Source: Jejubacter calystegiae (GTDB lineage Bacteria > Pseudomonadota > Gammaproteobacteria > Enterobacterales > Enterobacteriaceae). From it: a stretch of DNA of 64,000 nucleotides. Under the pieces are notes generated by a model. The model was not told the DNA's origin. It was given only the letters and a program-made list of their open reading frames with translations, and did not search any database. The stretch lies in the NCBI RefSeq assembly GCF_005671395.1, contig NZ_CP040428.1:1550001-1614000 (forward strand). Reading direction: 5' to 3'. Each line of letters begins with the position of its first letter. Position 1 is the first letter of the stretch. Shown here one piece after another: positions 1 to 7,509 of this stretch. Both the position numbers and the translations under genes were made by a program.

Positions 1-368
1 GGGTGCGTAAAGTTTACTGGGGCTATGCCGCTAATGAAAACCTGAGCAATGAAGAGCTGATCCGCGAAAATTACCAGGGGATTCGCCCGGCGCCTGGCTA
101 CCCGGCCTGTCCGGAGCATACCGAAAAAGCTGCTATCTGGCAGTTGTTGGATGTTGAAAAGCACACCGGTATGAAACTGACGGAATCCTTCGCCATGTGG
201 CCCGGTGCCTCGGTGGCGGGCTGGTACTTCAGCCATCCGGCAAGCAAGTACTTTGCCGTGGCGCAGATTCAGCGCGACCAGGTAGAAGATTACGCCATGC
301 GTAAGGGTATGAGCGTCCAGGAGGTGGAACGCTGGCTGGCGCCCAATCTGGGTTATGAGCCGGAATAA
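1..368 (+). CDS. metH: MetH, cobalamin-dependent methionine synthase, C-terminal fragment
   Basis: This is the 3' end of methionine synthase; the gene starts before the window. The visible ~121 residues are the end of the AdoMet-binding reactivation domain, which regenerates methylcobalamin from oxidised cob(II)alamin with flavodoxin as electron donor. Hallmarks are the [12 protein letters not shown] segment (AdoMet-binding loop region) and the C-terminal LAPNLGY ending, both very close to E. coli MetH. The GTG at position 3 is only an internal valine, not a start. A palindromic terminator follows at once. Identification rests on remembered sequence similarity and the adjacent yjbB, which also follows metH in E. 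coli. Confidence 0.96.
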   Translation, partial: VRKVYWGYAANENLSNEELIRENYQGIRPAPGYPACPEHTEKAAIWQLLDVEKHTGMKLTESFAMWPGASVAGWYFSHPASKYFAVAQIQRDQVEDYAMRKGMSVQEVERWLAPNLGYEPE

Positions 369-402
369 GCCGCTAAAAAGCCATTTTTGTTTACATTCTG
401 TT

Positions 403-440
403 GGGCGCCGTACGGCGCCCTCTCTCTTTTATCTTTTATA
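403..440 (+). terminator. Intrinsic terminator after metH
   Basis: A perfect 18-bp palindrome, GGGCGCCGTACGGCGCCC (403-420), is followed by a pyrimidine/T-rich tail. It sits 35 bp after the metH stop and before the yjbB ribosome-binding site. Confidence 0.8.
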
Positions 441-498
441 CTCTACACCTTCCTTCCGTAAGGGAGCCCAGGGAAAACAAAAACGATAAGGAGACCTT

Positions 499-2130
499 GT
501 GTTAACGCTTTTACACCTGCTTTCAGCCGTTGCCCTGCTGGTGTGGGGAACGCATATCGTGCGTACCGGTGTGATGCGCGTTTTTGGCGCGCGATTACGC
601 AGCGTGCTAAGCAACAGCGTAGAGAAGAAGCCGCTCGCCTTCTGTGCGGGCATTGGCGTGACCGCGCTGGTGCAGAGCAGTAACGCCACCACCATGCTGG
701 TGACCTCGTTCGTCGCCCAGGATCTGGTGGCGCTGACGCCGGCGCTGGTGATTGTACTGGGTGCCGATGTGGGTACCGCGCTGATGGCGCGTATCCTGAC
801 TTTCGATCTCTCCTGGCTGTCGCCGCTGCTGATTTTTATCGGCGTGATCTTCTTCCTCAGCCGTAAGCAGACCCGGGCCGGGCAACTGGGCCGCGTCGGT
901 ATCGGTCTGGGGCTGATTCTGCTGGCTCTGGAACTGATTGTTCAGGCCGTAACCCCCATTACTCAGGCCTCCGGCGTGAAGGTGATTTTCGCTTCTCTGA
1001 CCGGCGATATTATGCTTGATGCACTGATTGGCGCGGTTTTTGCCATTATCAGCTACTCCAGCCTGGCGGCAGTGCTGCTGACCGCCACCCTGACCGCCAC
1101 CGGCGTTATCGCTTTCGATGTGGCATTGTGCCTGGTGATTGGCGCTAACCTGGGGTCCGGCCTGCTGGCGATGATTAATAACGGTACGGCCAGCCCTGCC
1201 GCCCGGCGCGTGGCTCTTGGCAGCCTGCTGTTTAAACTGATTGGCAGCCTGGTGGTGCTACCCTTCGTCCACCTGCTGGCCGACGGGATGCAGAAATTGT
1301 CGCTCCCGGAATCGGAACTGGTGATCTACTTTCATGTCTTCTACAACCTGATCCGCTGCCTGGCGATGGTGCCCTTCGCTGAACCGATGGCGCGCTTCTG
1401 TCGGCGTATTATCGGCGAAGCGCCGGAGCTGGATGCCCGCATGAAACCGAAGCATCTGGATCCCAGCGTGCTGGATACCCCGGCTCTGGGTCTGGCGAAT
1501 GCCGCCCGGGAAGTCCTGCGTATGGGCGATGCCCTGGAGCAGATGCTGGAAGGCTGGAATAAGGTGATGCACGGCGAGGTGCGGGAAGAGAAAGAGCTGC
1601 GCAAGCTGGCGGATGATGTGGATGTTTTGCATACCGCCATCAAGCTCTACCTGGCGCGTATGCCCAAGGACGATCTGGCGGAGGGCGATTCCCGACGCTG
1701 GGCGGAGATTATCGAAACCTCTCTGAATCTGCAGCAGGCGGCCGATATTATCGAACGTATGGGCAGCGAAGTGGCGCATAAGTCGCTGGCGGCTCGCCGG
1801 GCTTTCTCGCCGGAAGGCCTGGAGGAGCTGGATAACCTGCTCCAGCTCCTGCTGGCTAATCTGCGGCTGGCGCTGTCGGTCTTCTTTTCCGGAGATGTGC
1901 CCAGCGCCCGGCGTCTGCGGCGTAGTAAACATCGCTTCCGGATTATGAACCGGCGCTACGCCCACGCGCACGTGGATCGTCTGCATCAGCAGAACGTACA
2001 GAGCATCGAAACCAGTTCGCTGCATCTGGGGTTACTGGGCGATATGAAGCGCCTGAACTCACTATTCTGCGCCGTGGCCTACAGCGTGCTGGAACAGCCG
2101 GACGATGACGAGGAGCGGGATGAGTATTAA
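499..2130 (+). CDS. yjbB: YjbB, Na+/phosphate cotransporter family (phosphate exporter)
   Basis: This 543-residue inner-membrane protein of the PNaS (NptA/YjbB) family has the same length as E. coli YjbB. The N-terminal ~310 residues are strongly hydrophobic and contain the family's two inverted QSSNATT/GANLGSG-type motifs (QSSNATTML near residue 60, GANLGSGL near 215), which line the transport path. The C-terminal ~200 residues are charged, helical and PhoU-like. Overproduction of E. coli YjbB promotes phosphate efflux, so the expected role is exporting excess Pi. The start is GTG at 499, chosen because an AAGGAG ribosome-binding site lies 5 bp upstream. It is convergent with yjbD; E. coli has pepE and rluF between them and they are absent here. 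Confidence 0.95.
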   Translation: MLTLLHLLSAVALLVWGTHIVRTGVMRVFGARLRSVLSNSVEKKPLAFCAGIGVTALVQSSNATTMLVTSFVAQDLVALTPALVIVLGADVGTALMARILTFDLSWLSPLLIFIGVIFFLSRKQTRAGQLGRVGIGLGLILLALELIVQAVTPITQASGVKVIFASLTGDIMLDALIGAVFAIISYSSLAAVLLTATLTATGVIAFDVALCLVIGANLGSGLLAMINNGTASPAARRVALGSLLFKLIGSLVVLPFVHLLADGMQKLSLPESELVIYFHVFYNLIRCLAMVPFAEPMARFCRRIIGEAPELDARMKPKHLDPSVLDTPALGLANAAREVLRMGDALEQMLEGWNKVMHGEVREEKELRKLADDVDVLHTAIKLYLARMPKDDLAEGDSRRWAEIIETSLNLQQAADIIERMGSEVAHKSLAARRAFSPEGLEELDNLLQLLLANLRLALSVFFSGDVPSARRLRRSKHRFRIMNRRYAHAHVDRLHQQNVQSIETSSLHLGLLGDMKRLNSLFCAVAYSVLEQPDDDEERDEY

Positions 2131-2166
2131 GTGCTTCACTCGACCAGAGCGTAAAAAGAAAGGGCG

Positions 2167-2439
2167 TTAACGTCTGCCGCGGGTCGGCGTATTCGCCGAC
2201 CAGGAAAATGAGGCTTCCGAATCTGGCTTATAAGCCTGCTTTTTTTTCAACTGGCGGGCTTTTTTAGCTTCTGCTTCGCGCTGAGTCATCAGTTTATCGA
2301 TGTACTCTTTTTTGATGCTATTGGTTTCCGCGTTGCTTAGCCGACGCCCGTGTGCGATGCGCGCGCGGTCGAGTAGCGTTTTCAGCTCACGCTGTTCGCG
2401 CTCGGTCATCTCTTTTTGCGTAATACGGGGGAGTGCCAT
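2167..2439 (-). CDS. yjbD: YjbD, DUF3811 family protein
   Basis: A 90-residue, highly charged protein nearly identical to E. coli YjbD: it begins MALPRITQKEMTERE and ends SWSANTPTRGRR. It is rich in Lys/Arg/Glu with predicted helices and shows no signal peptide or membrane segment. Its function is not known. The MALPRIT start fits the family and the length matches exactly. It is convergent with yjbB (36 bp between stop codons). Confidence 0.93.
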   Translation of the reverse strand: MALPRITQKEMTEREQRELKTLLDRARIAHGRRLSNAETNSIKKEYIDKLMTQREAEAKKARQLKKKQAYKPDSEASFSWSANTPTRGRR

Positions 2440-2559
2440 CGTGTTGCCCTCTGGTAGCCGGAGCCTCAGTGTACGGTAATACCACGCTGACAGATAGCCT
2501 GTCAGTATCGCGCCCCTGGGGAAAATGCCCGGTGGTTATCCGGGCAAAAAGTGCTGCCT

Positions 2560-3486
2560 TTATTTCTTTGCCTTTTTCCCGGTGGGTTTCCCTGACCAGT
2601 AGCCTGCCAGCAGCGAACCTGAAAGGTTGTGCCATACCGAAAACAGCGCACCTGGCAGGGCGGCGAGCGGCGAGAAGTAAATCTTGCCCAGTGCGGCGGC
2701 CAGCCCGGAGTTCTGCATGCCCACCTCAATCGCCAGAGTGCGGCAGGTGGACTCATCAAAGCCGAACAGGCGTCCGCCCCAGTATCCTCCCAGCAGACCG
2801 ATAGCGTTATGCAGGATCACCGCCAGAATGACTACCGGCCCGACGGTCGCAATATTGCCCGCCGATCCTGCAACCACCGCGCTGATAATGGCCAGAATGC
2901 AGAGCATCGAGAATGCGGGCAGCACCGGCTCCAGCCGTTTGACCAGACCCGGGAACAGATGATGCACCACCAGCCCCAGCGCGATGGGGATCACCACAAT
3001 CTGCAGAATGCTGAGCAGCATGCCCATTACATCCACCTGAATATCGGCATCCACATACAGTCGGGTCAGCAGCGGGGTGGCAAATACGCCCACCAGCGTG
3101 GAGATGGCCGAGATAGTGACCGACAGCGCCACATCGCCCTTTGCCAAATAGATCATCACGTTAGAGGCCGTTCCGCTGGCGACGCTGCCGACCAGCACCA
3201 TCCCTGCAGCCAGATCGGGCGGCATACGGAACAGCATCGCCAGCAGCCAGGCGGCCAGCGGCATCAGCAGATAGTGCAGAAAAATACCGGCCGCCACCGG
3301 TGCCGGGCGCGACAGTACGCGCTTAAAATCGTCCAGCTTCAGGTGTACGCCCATACCGAACATAATCAGCATTAACAGCGTGCTGACCCAGGGACCGATG
3401 GGGGTAAAGGTGGCGGGCGTGGCATAAGCCAGCAGTGAGAGCAGCAGTGCCCAGAGCGGGAACAGCCGGGTGATGGTCGCGAGCAT
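2560..3486 (-). CDS. panS: PanS-like ketopantoate/pantoate transporter (bile acid:sodium symporter superfamily)
   Basis: A 308-residue integral membrane protein of the BASS/YocS superfamily, with about nine or ten hydrophobic segments and a lysine-rich tail ([11 protein letters not shown]). Family hallmarks are GMQNSGLA near residue 260 and [11 protein letters not shown] near 100; such motifs form the sodium and substrate sites in BASS carriers. In Salmonella, PanS takes up ketopantoate, pantoate and pantothenate and bypasses pantothenate auxotrophy. I assign this name from overall similarity. It is not in this position in E. coli K-12, so it is accessory there. It is downstream of, but separated by a terminator from, the two-component genes. 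An alternative is another BASS carrier with a different organic anion. Confidence 0.75.
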   Translation of the reverse strand: MLATITRLFPLWALLLSLLAYATPATFTPIGPWVSTLLMLIMFGMGVHLKLDDFKRVLSRPAPVAAGIFLHYLLMPLAAWLLAMLFRMPPDLAAGMVLVGSVASGTASNVMIYLAKGDVALSVTISAISTLVGVFATPLLTRLYVDADIQVDVMGMLLSILQIVVIPIALGLVVHHLFPGLVKRLEPVLPAFSMLCILAIISAVVAGSAGNIATVGPVVILAVILHNAIGLLGGYWGGRLFGFDESTCRTLAIEVGMQNSGLAAALGKIYFSPLAALPGALFSVWHNLSGSLLAGYWSGKPTGKKAKK

Positions 3487-3532
3487 AGCGAGTGTCCTTG
3501 CAAAGTTGCATTGTGTTGTGTCGTTGTGGTTA

Positions 3533-3557
3533 TAAAAAAGCCGGGTCGTGCCCGGCT
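3533..3557 (-). terminator. Intrinsic terminator after the sensor kinase gene
   Basis: On the minus strand, AGCCGGG-CACGA-CCCGGCT is followed by TTTTTT. It separates the two-component operon from panS, so the transporter should have its own promoter in 3487-3532. Confidence 0.85.
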
Positions 3558-3593
3558 CCTCAGTATAATTTTTTTTCTCTTCCGGGAAATGCC

Positions 3594-4964
3594 TTATTCG
3601 GTCGGGTTCAGATTGACCTGGAAGCCGCCTTCCGGGCGGTTGCGCCAGCGGGCGTCCAGCCCGTGCAGGCGGGCGATGCGTTTCACTATGGATAGCCCCA
3701 GGCCGCTGCCGTTTTCCTGCGAGCCGGGCGGGCGGAAGAAACGCTCGCCCAGGCGCGACAGATGGCTGGGCATCACGCCGGGACCGTTATCCGTCACGCT
3801 TATCCCATTGTGACGCAGCGTAATTTCCACCGTGCCCTGCTCCGGGGTATAACGCAGGGCATTGTTGACCAGATTGGCGAGCAGCATCTTCAGCAGCAGC
3901 CGGTTGCCTTTTATGGGCTGCGGTGGCGATTCTACGATAAGGTTAAGCGTAATTTCCTTATGCTGCGCCACCGGTTGAGATTCAACCACCACTTCGTCAG
4001 CCAGCTCCCGCCAGTCGAGGTGTGTGGTATCACTCATCAGAGAAGCGGTGGCGTCCAGCCGGGACAGCGCCAGTAGCTGATCGACCAGTCGGGAAGTCCT
4101 GTCGATCCCGACGATCAGGTTATTCAGCGCCCGATCCCGGGTGGTGCGATCCTCTTGTGCCAGTAACGCTACCTCGCTCTGAATACGCAGTGCGGTCAGC
4201 GGGCTACGCAGTTCGTGGGCGGCATCGGCGGTAAACTGTCGTTCATGCTCCAGCATGCCGCTGACCCGGACAAACAGCGCATTCAGGGCGCTGACCAGCG
4301 GGCGCGCTTCTTTGGGTACGCTGGTCTCTTCCAGCGGCGTGGCATCGTCGGGGCTACGGCCGGTGAGCGCCTGAGCTGTCCGGCGCAGCGACATCAGTTC
4401 CCGGCGTACGATCCACACCGTCAGCGCCATCATCAGCGGCAGCCCCAGCAGCCAGGGCCAGAGCTGGCCGGTGACGATATCGCTGACCAGATCGTCGCGG
4501 TAGTCGCGCTCCTGGCCGACGGCAATGGTGTAGCGTTCATCCGGTGTGGTGATGTAGAGAATGCGCCACTTTTCGTCGTCGTCGCCCTCCAGCCGTTTGT
4601 TGATAAAACCGCTGCGTTTGCTGTAGCCGAAATCATTGCCATGATCGTTGTCGCTAAGCAGCAGTTCACCGCGCTCGTTAAAGATGGCGAACCCCAGTGC
4701 GTCGTCGTCCTGCTCGCCGGCATCGCCGTCGCCAATCAGATTGCGGGTTTTGGGCAGGGAGCGATCCTGAATTTCATCAACGGTCAGTTCGCTCAGGTTG
4801 GCCGACGCCAGTCGCTTGGCAAACAGTAACTGCTGGGTATCGAAGACTTCATCAATAGCCGAGCGGGTCTGAATTCTGGCTGCGATGCTGGCGGCACCCC
4901 AGATCAGAGTGGCAATCAGCAAAATATAGATCAGCAGGCGGCTGCTCAGGCTGAGATTTTTCAT
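3594..4964 (-). CDS. QseC-like sensor histidine kinase
   Basis: A 456-residue membrane sensor kinase. It has an N-terminal transmembrane helix (about 9-29), a periplasmic domain (about 30-168) rich in acidic clusters, and a second helix (about 168-187). HAMP-like sequence, a HisKA domain with phospho-acceptor His250 in [13 protein letters not shown], and an HATPase domain follow (N box LVNNAL ~366-371, G1 DNGPG 392-396, G2 GSGLGLSI 419-426). All catalytic motifs are present. It resembles E. coli QseC (449 aa) along its length but is clearly divergent, and the locus differs from the qseBC locus of E. coli. It overlaps the regulator by 4 bp (ATGA), so they are translationally coupled. The stimulus is unknown; the acidic periplasmic stretches could suggest cation or peptide sensing, which is inference. 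PmrB-like kinases are the alternative relative. Confidence 0.85.
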   Translation of the reverse strand: MKNLSLSSRLLIYILLIATLIWGAASIAARIQTRSAIDEVFDTQQLLFAKRLASANLSELTVDEIQDRSLPKTRNLIGDGDAGEQDDDALGFAIFNERGELLLSDNDHGNDFGYSKRSGFINKRLEGDDDEKWRILYITTPDERYTIAVGQERDYRDDLVSDIVTGQLWPWLLGLPLMMALTVWIVRRELMSLRRTAQALTGRSPDDATPLEETSVPKEARPLVSALNALFVRVSGMLEHERQFTADAAHELRSPLTALRIQSEVALLAQEDRTTRDRALNNLIVGIDRTSRLVDQLLALSRLDATASLMSDTTHLDWRELADEVVVESQPVAQHKEITLNLIVESPPQPIKGNRLLLKMLLANLVNNALRYTPEQGTVEITLRHNGISVTDNGPGVMPSHLSRLGERFFRPPGSQENGSGLGLSIVKRIARLHGLDARWRNRPEGGFQVNLNPTE

Positions 4965-5623
4965 GTCCCGGCCCCCAGGTAGTAACCCAGCCCGCGTTCG
5001 GTGCGGATAAAATCATTGCCGAGCTTACGGCGCAGATGGTGGATATGCACTTCAATGGCGTTACTGCCCACGTCGTGCTCCCAGCTATAGAGTTTTTCCT
5101 CCAGTAACTGGCGCGACATCACGCGCTTTTTATTTAGCAGCAGCAGTTCCAGCAGCGCCTGTTCCCGCACGGTCAGGACGATAGGTTCGCCGTGGCAGGT
5201 GGCGATGCGGGTATGGGGATCGAAAGTGACATGGCGATGGCTGAGCAGCGGCGTGCTGCGGGCGTGGCTGCGGCGGATAAGCGCGTGCAGACGTGCTACC
5301 AGTTCCGATAGCGCAAAAGGTTTGCCCATATAGTCGTCGGCGCCAGCGTTAAGCCCCTGCAGGCGCTGCTCCAGGGCATCGCGGGCGGTCAGAATCAGCA
5401 CTGGCGTATCCAGTTGCTGTCGGCGCCACCAGCTCAGAATATCCATGCCATCGATACCGGGAAGCCCGAGATCGAGCACCACCGCATCAAAGGGGGCCCG
5501 GAGTAGCGCTCGCTTTCCCTGTTCCCCTTCGTAAAACCAGTCCACGCAGAAGCCGCACTGCTCCAGCCCGTTTTTAATTCCATCGCCGATCAGGCGATCG
5601 TCTTCCAGCAATAATATTCTCAT
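4961..5623 (-). CDS. QseB/PmrA-type OmpR-family response regulator
   Basis: A 220-residue regulator. The receiver domain (1-~118) has Asp8/Asp9, phospho-acceptor Asp51, Thr79 and Lys101 in the expected places. The winged-helix DNA-binding domain (~125-220) has the OmpR-family [15 protein letters not shown] recognition region and the RTERGLGY wing. Closest remembered relative is E. coli QseB (219 aa), then PmrA. It is the first gene of a two-gene operon with the kinase. A perfect CTTAAG-N5-CTTAAG direct repeat lies 132 bp upstream of the start, the known binding pattern of PmrA and QseB, so autoregulation is likely. Kinase partner assignment is secure from the 4-bp gene overlap; target genes are unknown. 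Confidence 0.88.
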   Translation of the reverse strand: MRILLLEDDRLIGDGIKNGLEQCGFCVDWFYEGEQGKRALLRAPFDAVVLDLGLPGIDGMDILSWWRRQQLDTPVLILTARDALEQRLQGLNAGADDYMGKPFALSELVARLHALIRRSHARSTPLLSHRHVTFDPHTRIATCHGEPIVLTVREQALLELLLLNKKRVMSRQLLEEKLYSWEHDVGSNAIEVHIHHLRRKLGNDFIRTERGLGYYLGAGT

Positions 5624-5754
5624 TCCATGACCCGATGTTTCACCGCTGCGACCGTCGATGTGGTGCCGTTGTCGGTAACATATTGATAACGTTAACTGCT
5701 ACCGGCCTCCGGATCCAATGTTTTAAACCATGGACAGGATTAAAAAGAAGCCGT

Positions 5755-5771
5755 CTTAAGAGACACTTAAG
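5755..5771 (-). promoter_or_regulatory. PmrA/QseB-type box upstream of the response regulator
   Basis: The sequence CTTAAG AGACA CTTAAG is an exact match to the PmrA box consensus (C/T)TTAA(G/T)-N5-(C/T)TTAA(G/T), also bound by QseB. It lies between the lysC stop (5804) and the regulator start (5623). On the minus strand it is followed about 10 nt later by TTTTAAT, a possible -10. Binding by the adjacent regulator is inference from family knowledge. Confidence 0.7.
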
Positions 5772-5803
5772 ATGCGACCGGGTAGGAGCCCGGCCGCGGG
5801 GGA

Positions 5804-7162
5804 TTATTCGAACAGGTTACTGTGCAGCATTTCCACGGCGCGGTTGGCTTCGCTGCCCGGTACCAGGAAACAGAGATTATGGCTGGACGCGCCGTAGCAA
5901 ATCATCCGGATATTGAACGGCTCCAGGGCGCCGAACACCTCTTTACCGACGCCAACGGAGCGACAGAGCTCGTTGCCAATCAGCGCAATCAGCGCCTGAT
6001 CTTCTTCCACTTCGACCCGACACAGTGAAGAGAGCTCGGTCAGCAGCGCGGAGGTCAGCAGGGTATCGCCGGTCGAGGTGGAGCCGGTGGTATCCAGCGT
6101 CAGGGCCACGCTGACCTCGGAGGTGGTGATCAGATCCACGGAGATGCTGTGGCGCGCCAGAATACTGAACACTTCGGCCAGAAAGCCGCGGGAGTGCAGC
6201 ATATTCAGGCTGTGCAGCGTCAGCAGCGTCTGGCTGCGACGCAGCGCCAGCGCCCGGAACAGCGGCGGCGCGTCGGTCTTATTGCAGACCAGGGTACCGC
6301 CTGCTTTAGGCTCTTTGCTGGAGCCGACAAACACCGGAATGTCGTGACGTACAGCCGGAAGCAGGGTGGAGGGGTGGAGCACTTTGGCACCGAAGGTTGC
6401 CATCTCCGCCGCCTCTTCAAAAGAGATTTTATCGATGCGTTTTGCCGCCGGCACAATGCGCGGATCAGTGGTATAGATACCGGGCACATCGGTCCAGATA
6501 TCGACGCGATCGGCCTGTAGCGCTTCGCCCAACAGGGCGGCGGTATAGTCGCTGCCGCCGCGGCCCAGGGTGGTGGTGCGCCCCTTTGATTCGCTGCCGA
6601 TAAAGCCCTGGGTGACGATCAGCGATTCCGCCAGGCGCGGGGCCAGTTGTTGCTGCACCAGTTCGGCCAGCGCGGCCACGTCCGGTTCGGCGCGACCGAA
6701 GCGATCGCTGGTGCGCATCACTTTGCGCACGTCAAACCACTGGGCATCCACGCCGCGTTCACGCAGGATTTCGACGAAAAGCAGGGTAGACATCAGTTCC
6801 CCGTGGCTGACCAGTTCATCGGTTAGCGCAGGCGATGTGGCGAGGGAGGCGGCTTCGGCCAGAGTGGTAATATTTTCCAGCAGGCGGTCGATCTCTTCGC
6901 GAATGACATTCGGCTGGCGCAGGCGCTCCAGAATATCGAACTGAATTTTGCGAATAGCGTCGAGCTTAACGAAGCGCTCGGTCGCCTCCAGACCTTCAGC
7001 CAGGGCTACCAGCAGGTTGGTGACGCCCGCAGAGGCGGAGAGCACGACAACTCTTGCCTGGCTGTCGGAAAGGACCACGTCAACGCTGCGGTTCATGGCG
7101 TCAAAGTCGGCGACGCTGGTGCCGCCAAACTTGGCGACCACAATGGGAACTTCTTGAGTCAT
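5804..7162 (-). CDS. lysC: LysC, lysine-sensitive aspartokinase III
   Basis: Aspartokinase III phosphorylates L-aspartate, the first step to lysine, threonine, methionine and diaminopimelate; this isozyme is feedback-inhibited by lysine. The 452-residue protein has the kinase core starting KFGGTSVADFDAMNRS, the GRGGSDYTAALL segment around residue 200, and C-terminal ACT domains beginning about residue 310 (TLLTLHSLNM, HSISVDLITTSEVSVALT). E. coli LysC is 449 aa; the extra residues are at the N-terminus (MTQEVPIVVAKF). The ATG is preceded by GAGG at good spacing. Expression is controlled by the lysine riboswitch directly upstream. A weak GC hairpin without a T-run (about 5778-5793) follows the stop. 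Confidence 0.97.
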   Translation of the reverse strand: MTQEVPIVVAKFGGTSVADFDAMNRSVDVVLSDSQARVVVLSASAGVTNLLVALAEGLEATERFVKLDAIRKIQFDILERLRQPNVIREEIDRLLENITTLAEAASLATSPALTDELVSHGELMSTLLFVEILRERGVDAQWFDVRKVMRTSDRFGRAEPDVAALAELVQQQLAPRLAESLIVTQGFIGSESKGRTTTLGRGGSDYTAALLGEALQADRVDIWTDVPGIYTTDPRIVPAAKRIDKISFEEAAEMATFGAKVLHPSTLLPAVRHDIPVFVGSSKEPKAGGTLVCNKTDAPPLFRALALRRSQTLLTLHSLNMLHSRGFLAEVFSILARHSISVDLITTSEVSVALTLDTTGSTSTGDTLLTSALLTELSSLCRVEVEEDQALIALIGNELCRSVGVGKEVFGALEPFNIRMICYGASSHNLCFLVPGSEANRAVEMLHSNLFE

Positions 7163-7261
7163 AAATACCTCGTGTCAGGGAAGCGAAATCGGTAAACCCT
7201 GGTACAAGGGGGAGCGGAAAACGGGGCAGACGTAGAGACGTGGCATGGTCAGAACTACGGT

Positions 7262-7457
7262 TCACCCAGAAGCCCTCCACCTTGCGAAGCAACCTGTGGG
7301 TGCTTCGGGGTGACAACCCAGGGGATTCAGCCCCTGTAGTCGAAAACCCGCGCTGCCGGACGTGGGCTCCCTCGGCGTCGCACCCCCTCCTGTATCTTCC
7401 TCGGATCGGCTCCTCGGATACATTACCTGGACGACGCACCTCTTCTGGCGCTTACGT
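7262..7457 (-). promoter_or_regulatory. Lysine riboswitch (L-box) in the lysC leader
   Basis: The minus-strand leader closely matches the E. coli lysC L-box. Closing helix P1 is formed by CCAGAAG (complement of 7442-7448) and CTTCTGG (complement of 7266-7272). Conserved internal blocks are present: AGAGGTGCG after P1, GGGGGTGC..GCCGAGG, and CAGGGGCTGAATCCCCTGGGTTGTCACC. About 100 nt separate the aptamer from the lysC start, with no strong intrinsic terminator seen, so control may be at translation initiation and/or Rho as in E. coli (inference). Confidence 0.95.
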
Positions 7458-7481
7458 AACATCACGTAAGTAGCGATTTAG

Positions 7482-7509
7482 ATTTAACCTGTTATGCCGA
7501 AGCTGTCAA
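7482..7509 (-). promoter_or_regulatory. Putative lysC promoter
   Basis: On the minus strand, a perfect -35 TTGACA (complement of 7504-7509) is followed after 16 nt by TTAAAT (complement of 7482-7487, 4/6 match to TATAAT). Transcription would start about 25 nt before the riboswitch P1 helix. The -35 overlaps the TGA stop of the upstream antiporter gene. Confidence 0.6.

Noticed and set aside
1258-2025. A 255-codon minus-strand open frame opposite yjbB
   Set aside because: Shadow frame within a well-identified gene.
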